Virus record (IMG/VR): IMGVR_UViG_3300028596_000062 | Location: 1-25,025 of that record | Source: a virus | Reading direction: 5' to 3' (one strand) | Length of the DNA stretch: 25,025 nt | Part shown: positions 6,172 to 10,544 of the stretch, piece by piece | Position numbering within the stretch: the stretch's first letter is position 1 | How the letters are laid out: each line of letters starts with the position of its first letter | Notes under the pieces: model-generated | What the model was told of the DNA's origin: nothing | Database searches by the model: none | What the model saw: only the letters and a program-made list of their open reading frames with translations | Made by a program: the position numbers and the translations under genes

Positions 6172-6345
6172 TCAGTTCTCCTCATTCTCGGATCGCTGGG
6201 CTTCGAGGCGGCCCTGAACCTTGATTAGCAGGACAGAGAGCGCGGCAAGCGCTCTCTGCTCTACCTCCCAAAGGCTGGGCTTCTCGGCGTAGAACTTACG
6301 CTCTGACGCCAGCTCCTCTTCCAGGATCCTGAAGAACTCGTCCAT
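6172..6345 (-). CDS. Small helical protein between the two kinase-like genes (57 aa)
   Basis: The ATG at 6345 follows a strong GGAGG. The product is nearly all charged helix (MDEFFRILEEELASERKF, then VEQRALAALSVLLIKVQGRL), compatible with a coiled-coil or a binding partner. Its stop lies one base before the start codon of the kinase-like gene, so the two are coupled. No family recognised. Confidence 0.7.
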   Translation of the reverse strand: MDEFFRILEEELASERKFYAEKPSLWEVEQRALAALSVLLIKVQGRLEAQRSENEEN

Positions 6346-6365
6346 GATTCCTCCTGTAAGGATCA

Positions 6366-6378
6366 CCCCGCTTTGGGG
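6366..6378 (-). promoter_or_regulatory. Short hairpin after T-loop element A
   Basis: CCCC and GGGG pair around a five-base loop, between element A and the ribosome-binding site of the 57-aa gene; the hairpin ends 20 bases before the ATG at 6345. Confidence 0.4.
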
Positions 6379-6383
6379 CTAGC

Positions 6384-6423
6384 GCCTGCCCAGGACTCGA
6401 ACCTGGGTGTATGCCATTCAGGC
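6384..6423 (-). ncRNA. T-loop tRNA-like element, copy A
   Basis: Minus strand order: outer GCCTG, spacer AATGGCATACA, stem CCCAGG, loop TTCGAGT, stem CCTGGG, outer CAGGC. The total is exactly 40 nt, as in the five other copies. Flanking GGGCTAGC and GCTAGCCC can extend the outer stem, with two unpaired bases. It lies 43 bases after the stop at 6467 and upstream of the 57-aa and kinase-like genes. It resembles acceptor plus T-arm of a tRNA with the D and anticodon arms replaced by the spacer. Confidence 0.75.
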
Positions 6424-6466
6424 TAGCCCAACGGCGCAGCCGTCGGCCTTTGCGTAGCTAGGAGCT

Positions 6467-6964
6467 TCAACCCCCAAGGTCGATCGGGACAAGCTCCTCG
6501 GTGGTCTGGTCGACCGCGAGGTTAGCCCCATGTAGGTCCCAGATGCCCTGAAGGACGTTCCGGATCTTGCGAAGGTTCTCCCAGTGCCTGGAGCCCTTCT
6601 CGTCGTACCGAGAGTACTCTTTCAGCAAGTGAGTAAAGTACTCCATCGCCATGACGTTGTCCTGATCCTCGAAGGCGTAGAACGCCCAGCGGGGGAAGCG
6701 GCAACCCTTGGGCATCCGCTTGAAGCGGTACAGCCGCAGGTTGTTATACTCACCCTCGTTGGTCTGCCCGCCGGTGTAGTTACGGTCCCGCTCGATCTTG
6801 TACACCACGCCAGACTCGACGTGGAGATAAACCGAACGGTAGCACCCCGAAGAGAGGTACTTCCAGCCCTCGGGGACCTTGTTCGGGGTCGCCCAGGACG
6901 CGTTCTGAGTCGTCTCCCGGTACCAGTCACGGATGAAGCGAGCGTCAACCTCATTGCCGATCAT
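6467..6964 (-). CDS. Kinase-like protein ending at the DLG motif (165 aa)
   Basis: This is a paralogue of the protein at 5658-6170. It has PEGWKYLSSGCYRSVY (glycine turn near 39-46), VVYK (Lys56), GEYNNLRL (Glu72), PKGCRFPRW, a hinge-like VMAMEYF, then WDLHGANLAV (Asp143, His145, Asn148) and PIDLGG (Asp162) at the very end. Catalytic-loop residues are kept, but there is no C-lobe after DLG. The start at ATG 6964 has AGGAG at good spacing; an upstream extension of 11 codons has none. It is preceded by element B. Substrate unknown; a truncated APH-like fold is the best reading. Confidence 0.68.
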   Translation of the reverse strand: MIGNEVDARFIRDWYRETTQNASWATPNKVPEGWKYLSSGCYRSVYLHVESGVVYKIERDRNYTGGQTNEGEYNNLRLYRFKRMPKGCRFPRWAFYAFEDQDNVMAMEYFTHLLKEYSRYDEKGSRHWENLRKIRNVLQGIWDLHGANLAVDQTTEELVPIDLGG

Positions 6965-6988
6965 GTCAACTCCTGTGAGTGAGCCAGA

Positions 6989-7007
6989 GGGCGCCACCTC
7001 GGCGCCC
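6989..7007 (-). promoter_or_regulatory. Hairpin after T-loop element B
   Basis: GGGCGCC and GGCGCCC form a perfect 7-bp stem with a five-base loop, starting a few bases after element B and ending 24 bases before ATG 6964. Its sequence differs from the hairpins after the other elements, but its position is the same. Confidence 0.55.
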
Positions 7008-7012
7008 CCAGT

Positions 7013-7052
7013 GGGTGTCTACGGCTCGAACGTAGATGCCTGCCAGTCACCC
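7013..7052 (-). ncRNA. T-loop tRNA-like element, copy B
   Basis: Outer GGGTG, spacer ACTGGCAGGCA, stem TCTACG, loop TTCGAGC, stem CGTAGA, outer CACCC. The inner stem differs at most positions from copies A and C, yet pairs perfectly. It starts 7 bases after the stop of the 117-aa gene. Confidence 0.75.
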
Positions 7053-7059
7053 TTGTTGC

Positions 7060-7413
7060 TTAGTTCAGTTCCTTCTCGGGCAGGCCGTACGCCTGCACCA
7101 GGCCGTCAGCAAAGTGGACGTACGCCGCCGGACGACCCCTAGCCCAACTGCGATCGAAGCTGAAGTCGTAGTCGGAGAGTGGAGTTCCGTACGTGCTGGG
7201 AACCTTGTCCCCCTCGCCGTAAGCGTCATACCACCGGCACCCGCAGGTGGAGCAGTCGCCCGCCCCGTCGAAGTACAGGCCGATGGACTGAGCCTTATCG
7301 TTCGCCTCCTCGGCGCTGTCGGCCTCGATGATAACGGTCAGGCTTACGCCCTTGTCGTCGTCGAAGTCGAAGCCGCCGCCCGAGTTGTTCTGACGGTAGT
7401 CGAAGAAAGGCAT
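7060..7413 (-). CDS. Hypothetical phage protein with a CxxCGC motif (117 aa)
   Basis: The ATG at 7413 lies behind GAAGGGA; a longer frame from 7488 would translate through element C and is rejected. The protein begins MPFFDYRQNNSGGGFDFDDD and has a strand-helix unit (VSLTVIIEADSAEEANDKA) like a small ferredoxin-type fold. CSTCGCRWYDAYGEGD follows, whose cysteines could bind metal. It resembles small conserved phage proteins of unknown function, but I cannot name the family. Confidence 0.72.
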   Translation of the reverse strand: MPFFDYRQNNSGGGFDFDDDKGVSLTVIIEADSAEEANDKAQSIGLYFDGAGDCSTCGCRWYDAYGEGDKVPSTYGTPLSDYDFSFDRSWARGRPAAYVHFADGLVQAYGLPEKELN

Positions 7414-7430
7414 GCCAATCCCTTCGTTCA

Positions 7431-7451
7431 GGCTCGCCAGGGGGGCGAGCC
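7431..7451 (-). promoter_or_regulatory. Hairpin after T-loop element C
   Basis: GGCTCGCC and GGCGAGCC form a perfect 8-bp stem with a five-base loop, starting three bases after element C and ending 17 bases before ATG 7413. Confidence 0.55.
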
Positions 7452-7454
7452 AGT

Positions 7455-7494
7455 GCCAGCCCAGGACTCGAACCTGGGTGTATGCCATCCTGGC
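7455..7494 (-). ncRNA. T-loop tRNA-like element, copy C
   Basis: Outer GCCAG, spacer GATGGCATACA, stem CCCAGG, loop TTCGAGT, stem CCTGGG, outer CTGGC. It is nearly identical to copy A, except that the outer pair changed from GCCTG/CAGGC to GCCAG/CTGGC, a compensated change. It begins 10 bases after the stop at 7505. Confidence 0.78.
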
Positions 7495-7504
7495 TACCTA
7501 AACC

Positions 7505-7939
7505 TTACCAACCGTAGCCGCCGTGGCCGGTCTCGGTGTCCTCGAACACCGGTCCAGCCTCGGAGTAGTTGATGTACATGTACTGCCCGACGAACTTGGT
7601 AGCCGTCTCGTACTCGTGCGCGGCCTTCTCGATCTTCTCGATCACCCGGTTGCGAGTCCTGCCGGACGACACGAAGTCGTCCACGAAGATCCAGCGGGCG
7701 CCGAGCTGTCCGAGAAGACGCCCCCTGCCGTGGTGAGAGTCGTCCGTCTCCTTACGGATCAGGACGAAGTTCTTGTTCAGGGCGAGAGCGAGAGAGGGGA
7801 TGACGATGCCACCCGAGAAGCCGGTACCGACCAGGGTGTCAAAGTCGACACCCTCAAGCCGCTCCTTGGCAGTCTCGATGACCTGTCCCAGGTTGAAGAC
7901 AGCGTCGTCCATGTAGTACGTGCGGAGCTTGGTGCTCAT
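7505..7939 (-). CDS. Phosphoribosyltransferase-family protein (144 aa)
   Basis: The PRPP-binding motif of type I phosphoribosyltransferases is present as WIFVDDFVSSGRT (about 83-95: hydrophobic strand, two acidic residues, then SSGRT). Before it, FDTLVGTGFSGGIVIPSLALAL (about 33-54) fits the early strand and loop of the fold. The ATG at 7939 has GAGGAGG; a 26-codon extension would run through element D. Such enzymes join a base and PRPP in nucleotide salvage. The short C-terminus (HGGYGW) and small size leave the substrate open; a regulatory role is also possible. Confidence 0.82.
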   Translation of the reverse strand: MSTKLRTYYMDDAVFNLGQVIETAKERLEGVDFDTLVGTGFSGGIVIPSLALALNKNFVLIRKETDDSHHGRGRLLGQLGARWIFVDDFVSSGRTRNRVIEKIEKAAHEYETATKFVGQYMYINYSEAGPVFEDTETGHGGYGW

Positions 7940-7953
7940 AACGTCCTCCTCTA

Positions 7954-7976
7954 GGGAGCGCCCCTGTAGCGCTCCC
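7954..7976 (-). promoter_or_regulatory. Hairpin after T-loop element D
   Basis: GGGAGCGC and GCGCTCCC pair perfectly over 8 bp around a seven-base loop, ending 14 bases before ATG 7939, right at the GAGGAGG site. Confidence 0.55.
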
Positions 7977-7979
7977 AGT

Positions 7980-8019
7980 GGGTGGCTAGGACTCGAACCT
8001 AGCTGTCTGCCGGTCACCC
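7980..8019 (-). ncRNA. T-loop tRNA-like element, copy D
   Basis: Outer GGGTG, spacer ACCGGCAGACA, stem GCTAGG, loop TTCGAGT, stem CCTAGC, outer CACCC. It starts 7 bases after the stop of the 32-residue peptide gene. A TTGACA at 8025-8020 just before it might act as a -35 box, with TAGGTT in the element 18 bases later, so this copy may overlap a promoter. Confidence 0.76.
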
Positions 8020-8026
8020 TGTCAAG

Positions 8027-8125
8027 CTAGAGGATCAGTGCACCCAGGACGAATCCCAGGATGAACACGATCAGCCTGACGTCGATCCAGATGTGAACCC
8101 TGCCGATGTACAAGTGAAGGCTCAT
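8027..8125 (-). CDS. Small membrane peptide (32 aa)
   Basis: The ATG at 8125 (or an adjacent in-frame GTG at 8128) follows the stop of the lipoprotein-like gene by four bases. After MSLHLYIGRVHIWIDVR, the rest (LIVFILGFVLGALIL) is a single hydrophobic segment reaching the C-terminus. The ribosome-binding site is weak. Function unknown. Confidence 0.5.
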   Translation of the reverse strand: MSLHLYIGRVHIWIDVRLIVFILGFVLGALIL

Positions 8126-8129
8126 CACG

Positions 8130-8336
8130 TCACCGCTTCTTGAAGGAGGGTGCCTTGTAGTTGGGCCAAGTCTTGTATCCGGGCTTGTACTTCTTGTTGC
8201 CGTCCACGTCGATCTCGATGCCGGGCCCCTGGTAAGCGGGACCGGAACCGGCCGAGCATGCGGCGAAGCCCACAACGAGTAGCAATATCAGGGCGAAGAT
8301 CGTACCGACCACCCTGATGAGAGTCTTCTCGTTCAC
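8130..8336 (-). CDS. Small exported or membrane-anchored protein, possible lipoprotein (68 aa), GTG start
   Basis: The start GTG at 8336 has GAGGA at short spacing. Residues 1-9 are charged (MNEKTLIRV), residues 10-25 form a hydrophobic core (VGTIFALILLLVVGFA), then FAAC, a weak lipobox with Phe at -3. The rest is polar and basic (GNKKYKPGYKTWPNYKAPSFKKR). Either lipid attachment at Cys27 or plain membrane anchoring would place the tail outside the membrane. In phages, small lipoproteins can act in superinfection exclusion, but there is no direct evidence here. Confidence 0.62.
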   Translation of the reverse strand: MNEKTLIRVVGTIFALILLLVVGFAACSAGSGPAYQGPGIEIDVDGNKKYKPGYKTWPNYKAPSFKKR

Positions 8337-8360
8337 AGTGTCCTCATTTCCCTTGGGTTA

Positions 8361-8374
8361 GGCACTGACGTGCC
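8361..8374 (-). promoter_or_regulatory. Hairpin after T-loop element E
   Basis: GGCAC and GTGCC pair over 5 bp with a four-base loop, three bases after element E and 24 bases before the GTG at 8336. It is the weakest of the series together with the one after copy A. Confidence 0.45.
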
Positions 8375-8377
8375 AGC

Positions 8378-8417
8378 GGGTGTCAGGGACTCGAACCCTG
8401 ATGTGTGCCGCTCACCC
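8378..8417 (-). ncRNA. T-loop tRNA-like element, copy E
   Basis: Outer GGGTG, spacer AGCGGCACACA, stem TCAGGG, loop TTCGAGT, stem CCCTGA, outer CACCC. It lies 95 bases after the stop at 8513, with a separate hairpin (GGGCC/GGCCC, 8421-8438) just before it whose loop GATAAGTA echoes the class II leader at 4432-4512. Confidence 0.76.
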
Positions 8418-8506
8418 TTTGGGCCTACTTATCGGCCCTGACTCACCCAGCTAGGACAGCGCCTCTAGCTAGGGGAGACGCGCTTAGCGACATAGTCGCA
8501 CGCCTC

Positions 8507-8523
8507 GGCTTCCTACGGAAGCC
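8507..8523 (-). terminator. Hairpin over the stop codon of the 121-aa gene
   Basis: GGCTTCC and GGAAGCC pair over 7 bp with a three-base loop that overlaps the stop codon at 8513-8515. No T-tract follows. It may end or stabilise the upstream transcript. Confidence 0.35.
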
Positions 8524-8878
8524 TAATTTCCTTGTTGTTGTGGATCTCCCAGATGGCTTTCTCGCCTCGAACGGCTCCGAGATCCATCGCGGGACCGAGG
8601 TTGTACATGTGGGTGACGGCGTCAAAGTACACCTTACCGTCCTCCTGGTCAACCCACACGCCGTAGTAGCTGGCGTGGGCGTTGTTACCAACCCACCAAC
8701 CGACCTCGCCCCGATCGACAGCGTCAACCGAGTCGTAGACCAGCGCAGACCCCTCCCCGCCGATCCAGTAACCGGTTACGGGGAGAGCGCTGAGATCGTC
8801 AGCCACGGTGCCTCCGATGCCATCCTTGACCATGTAAAACAGGTCGGTGGCAATGTCGTAGGCAGTCACGGTTTCCAT
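8513..8878 (-). CDS. Hypothetical protein (121 aa)
   Basis: The ATG at 8878 has a clear CAGGAGG. The protein has an N-terminal helix (TAYDIATDLFYMVKDGIGG) and a beta-rich body with several aromatic residues (GYWIGGEGSALVYDSV, VGWWVGNNAHASYYGVWVD). It may be an immunity-like or binding fold, but no family was recognised. It is preceded by element F and its hairpin. Confidence 0.72.
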   Translation of the reverse strand: METVTAYDIATDLFYMVKDGIGGTVADDLSALPVTGYWIGGEGSALVYDSVDAVDRGEVGWWVGNNAHASYYGVWVDQEDGKVYFDAVTHMYNLGPAMDLGAVRGEKAIWEIHNNKEIRLP

Positions 8879-8905
8879 AATGCCCTCCTGTAGCCATCAT
8901 GCAAA

Positions 8906-8923
8906 GACGCTCAGATGAGCGTC
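8906..8923 (-). promoter_or_regulatory. Hairpin after T-loop element F
   Basis: GACGCTCA and TGAGCGTC are perfect inverted repeats separated by two bases, so at least 7 bp can form with a four-base loop. It ends 27 bases before ATG 8878. Confidence 0.55.
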
Positions 8924-8928
8924 CAGTG

Positions 8929-8968
8929 CCCTGCTAGGGACTCGCACCCTAGTGTCTGCTGGTCAGGG
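8929..8968 (-). ncRNA. T-loop tRNA-like element, copy F
   Basis: Outer CCCTG (extendable by one G-C pair), spacer ACCAGCAGACA, stem CTAGGG, loop TGCGAGT, stem CCCTAG, outer CAGGG. This copy differs from the others at loop position 2 (T to G) and at spacer position 4 (G to A). In tRNA the corresponding residues, T-loop 55 and D-loop G18, contact each other. It begins 9 bases after the stop at 8978. Confidence 0.75.
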
Positions 8969-8977
8969 CTGTGGTAC

Positions 8978-9367
8978 TTACTTCAGGTACACAAGGCCGC
9001 TGTCGACGGCCGCACCCCATGCGATCCTGGAGTCCTGGAGGTGTTGCACCTGTGCAAGGGCGTTTGCGACGCCCTCACCGGTGGCAAGGGTGATGACACC
9101 CTCCTCCCTCAGTTCACCGAGAAGCTGGGCCGCAGGGACGCCGGTCATGTACTGATCTTCATCAGCTTCCACCAGCCGATCCACGGGCACACCCAGGTTG
9201 GCGAGGAGCCGACCGACAATGCAGTCAGGCTCACCGTTCCGGACGTACACGCACTTCGGGTAGCCGTCGTGCTGCTTCACACCCTCATAGACGAAGTCCT
9301 CGCCCTCCTGCTCGACGAGAGCCAGCAGGCCCTCACGAACGACGGAGGCGGTAAGGTTGATCGTCAT
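8978..9367 (-). CDS. Hypothetical protein (129 aa)
   Basis: The ATG at 9367 has GGGGAAGGA at suitable spacing; a 31-codon extension upstream would cover the leader hairpins and is rejected. The protein starts MTINLTASVVREGLLALVEQ and contains KCVYVRNGEPDCIVGRLLANLG, a beta-turn-helix unit with two cysteines. This resembles small phage proteins of unknown function in actinophages. The stop is followed at once by element F. Confidence 0.72.
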   Translation of the reverse strand: MTINLTASVVREGLLALVEQEGEDFVYEGVKQHDGYPKCVYVRNGEPDCIVGRLLANLGVPVDRLVEADEDQYMTGVPAAQLLGELREEGVITLATGEGVANALAQVQHLQDSRIAWGAAVDSGLVYLK

Positions 9368-9383
9368 GACGTTGTCCTTCCCC

Positions 9384-9440
9384 TGAGTCAGACTGGACTC
9401 ATCAGTACGGGCTGTTACCCGCAGACGCCCCGAAGGGCGT
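9384..9440 (-). promoter_or_regulatory. Two hairpins between the 51-aa and 129-aa genes
   Basis: ACGCCC and GGGCGT (9425-9440) enclose a TTCG tetraloop on the minus strand just after the 51-aa gene stop. TGAGTC and GACTCA (9384-9401) pair around a six-base loop 16 bases before ATG 9367. No T-loop element is present in this gap. Confidence 0.5.
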
Positions 9441-9447
9441 TTCGTCC

Positions 9448-9603
9448 TTAGTCGTACCACTCACTCTTCACTCGTTCGACCCGCTTACGCAAGTCTCGCC
9501 TGCTGTTCCACTCGATCAGCCACCACATGAACGCGATAGCGATCACAGTGCCGATCCCGGTGCCGAGAACGGCGCCGAGGATCATCTTGGCTGTCTGATC
9601 CAT
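9448..9603 (-). CDS. Small single-span membrane protein (51 aa)
   Basis: The ATG at 9603 shares a base with the previous stop (TGATG), which fixes the start. One membrane segment (MILGAVLGTGIGTVIAIAFM, about residues 7-26, running on into WWLI) is followed by a strongly basic tail (RRDLRKRVERVKSEWYD) expected on the cytoplasmic side. The size fits a holin-like or membrane-modifying protein, but the neighbours are not lysis genes, so no role is assigned. Confidence 0.7.
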   Translation of the reverse strand: MDQTAKMILGAVLGTGIGTVIAIAFMWWLIEWNSRRDLRKRVERVKSEWYD

Positions 9604-9752
9604 CAGACCACCTCGAACGTGCTGCTGAACTCCTCGGCGCTGAACCACTTGATGTAGTCGGTGTCGTCGTACAGGACGGCCCGAGAGCCGTCCTTACGGA
9701 GTCCTACGGTGACGCCGGTAACGCTGGTGGCGACGTGAAGCACGTTGACCAT
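9603..9752 (-). CDS. Small hypothetical protein (49 aa)
   Basis: ATG 9752 lies two bases after the TGA of the preceding gene, whose end supplies GAGGAG. The 49 residues (MVNVLHVATSVTGVTVGLRK, then VLYDDTDYIKWFSAEEF) look like a compact beta-hairpin protein with an acidic end. It is flanked by tightly packed genes on both sides (TGATG to the next). Not recognised. Confidence 0.68.
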   Translation of the reverse strand: MVNVLHVATSVTGVTVGLRKDGSRAVLYDDTDYIKWFSAEEFSSTFEVV

Positions 9753-9754
9753 GA

Positions 9755-9961
9755 TCAGATCTCCTCGTGTGCGATGACAACCGTGACGCCGTCAGCGTCG
9801 CGCTGGACGTGCATGGCCTGACCTGTCGTCTTCAGAGAGTGCTCGAATTCGATCAGGTCCACACCGATCAGTCCGGTGTGGTATGCGAGATGCTCCACCA
9901 GGACGAACCTGTTGGTGGCCACTCGGTCACCGTCCACGAGGGTGATCACTGTGTATTGCAT
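9755..9961 (-). CDS. Small hypothetical protein, first gene of the minus-strand cluster (68 aa)
   Basis: The start is ATG 9961, behind AAGGAGAAG; a 19-codon extension would cover a leader hairpin. The protein (MQYTVITLVDGDRVATNRFV) is beta-rich, with an acidic helix (GVDLIEFEHSLKTTGQ) and an EEI end. It is the most promoter-proximal gene of the cluster, about 550 bases after the proposed promoter. Function unknown. Confidence 0.7.
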   Translation of the reverse strand: MQYTVITLVDGDRVATNRFVLVEHLAYHTGLIGVDLIEFEHSLKTTGQAMHVQRDADGVTVVIAHEEI

Positions 9962-9986
9962 GATCTTCTCCTTCATCTCTCGCCCA

Positions 9987-10028
9987 GCAACAAGGTTGCA
10001 GGCTCTGAGACACCGCATAAGCGGTGTC
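9987..10028 (-). promoter_or_regulatory. Two hairpins before the first gene of the cluster
   Basis: GACACCGC and GCGGTGTC (10009-10028) form a perfect 8-bp stem with a four-base loop, with GGCTC/GAGCC able to extend it outside. A second hairpin, GCAAC/GTTGC (9987-9999), ends 25 bases before ATG 9961. Confidence 0.55.
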
Positions 10029-10043
10029 CCTGCGGAGCCAAGA

Positions 10044-10141
10044 GGCTACAGGTGGGACAGATGGTGTGCGTTCGTACGCTCGGGGGGCGACCCAAAGAGT
10101 CTGCCGTTCGTCGTCTCGGGGGCACACCCCCACCTGTAGCC
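10044..10141 (-). ncRNA. Class II structured leader, copy 2
   Basis: A 98-nt segment is closed by a perfect 13-bp inverted repeat, GGCTACAGGTGGG (10044-10056) and CCCACCTGTAGCC (10129-10141). An inner 7-bp pair, GGTGTGC (10063-10069) with GCACACC (10122-10128), stacks below it. The interior holds a near repeat of a C-run followed by CGAG and then ACGAAC. The closing stem shares ACAGGTGGG with the leader at 4432-4512. It may be a regulatory RNA or processing signal of the cluster mRNA. Confidence 0.6.
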
Positions 10142-10301
10142 GATGGCTCTTACAGGGAATTGGACTATGTGTGAACCTACTAGACCGCGTTCGGTGTCAG
10201 CCGCCTCTGGGGTACACCCTGGAGTCCAGCTGAGCGACGTGGCACATGTCAAGCATGTGCTGACGCCCTAGCGGCGAGCCGTTCAGCTCACACACTGCTC
10301 C

Positions 10302-10317
10302 CTATTGAGTTCTCAAA
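10302..10317 (-). promoter_or_regulatory. boxA-like antitermination site matching actinobacterial rRNA leaders
   Basis: The minus strand reads TTTGAGAACTCAATAG, preceded by GATC. From memory this closely matches the conserved sequence in actinobacterial rRNA leaders and spacers (TTTGAGAACTCAACAG and variants), where the Nus antitermination complex assembles. It lies about 190 bases after the proposed promoter and 340 bases before the first gene. Confidence 0.65.
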
Positions 10318-10392
10318 GATCAGCCCTGGTGTTCTCCGACTCCTGCGGATGCTGTCCCGTCCCCGAGTTATGACCCCGAGTAACGTTCACCG

Positions 10393-10416
10393 CAGGCCCT
10401 CCGGCCTGTTACAGGC
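10393..10416 (-). promoter_or_regulatory. Mutually exclusive hairpins (attenuator-like)
   Basis: CAGGCC (10393-10398) can pair with GGCCTG (10403-10408), or GCCTG (10404-10408) can instead pair with CAGGC (10412-10416). The central strand is shared, so only one hairpin can form. No T-tract follows. Confidence 0.4.
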
Positions 10417-10515
10417 TTTCAGGAAGGTCCCACCCAACCCCTGTGAGCGGCTGAGTGCTTCGCCGTATAGGCTAAGCCACCCCTCGCCGGGATCTCGTTC
10501 GTTGTGCTGACCCTG

Positions 10516-10544
10516 ACTGTTCCAGAGTCTGTGAGGCTTGTCAA
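10516..10544 (-). promoter_or_regulatory. Candidate promoter of the minus-strand cluster
   Basis: A perfect TTGACA (10544-10539) is followed after 17 bases by AACAGT (10521-10516), a weak -10. The -35 sits in a palindrome, GGCTTG-T-CAAGCC (10535-10547), which may be an operator. Its position just upstream of the leader with the boxA-like site supports it; the poor -10 is the main doubt. Confidence 0.45.

Larger units (their letters stand above)
10142..10538 (-). promoter_or_regulatory. Long untranslated leader of the minus-strand cluster
   Basis: There is no credible gene here. From right to left on the minus strand it holds the paired alternative hairpins at 10393-10416, a direct repeat of ACTCGGGG preceded by TA or TT (10361-10385), the rRNA-leader-like box at 10302-10317, a hairpin of GCACATG and CATGTGC (10242-10260), and a CTGGA/TCCAG palindrome (10219-10229). 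Such a long leader between promoter and first gene suits antitermination control. Confidence 0.55.

Noticed and set aside
8001-8025. TTGACA plus TAGGTT as a promoter explaining the repeated element
   Set aside because: Only copy D has it; the other five keep the fold without a -35, so it does not explain the series. It may still be a local promoter.
6384-8968. Complete tRNA genes at the T-loop sites
   Set aside because: There are only 11 bases between outer stem and T-arm, so neither a D-arm nor an anticodon arm fits; no 3' CCA is present.
9365-9415. CTGATGAG followed by a hairpin, resembling a hammerhead ribozyme core
   Set aside because: The required GAAA after stem II and a cleavage triplet with stems I and III are missing.
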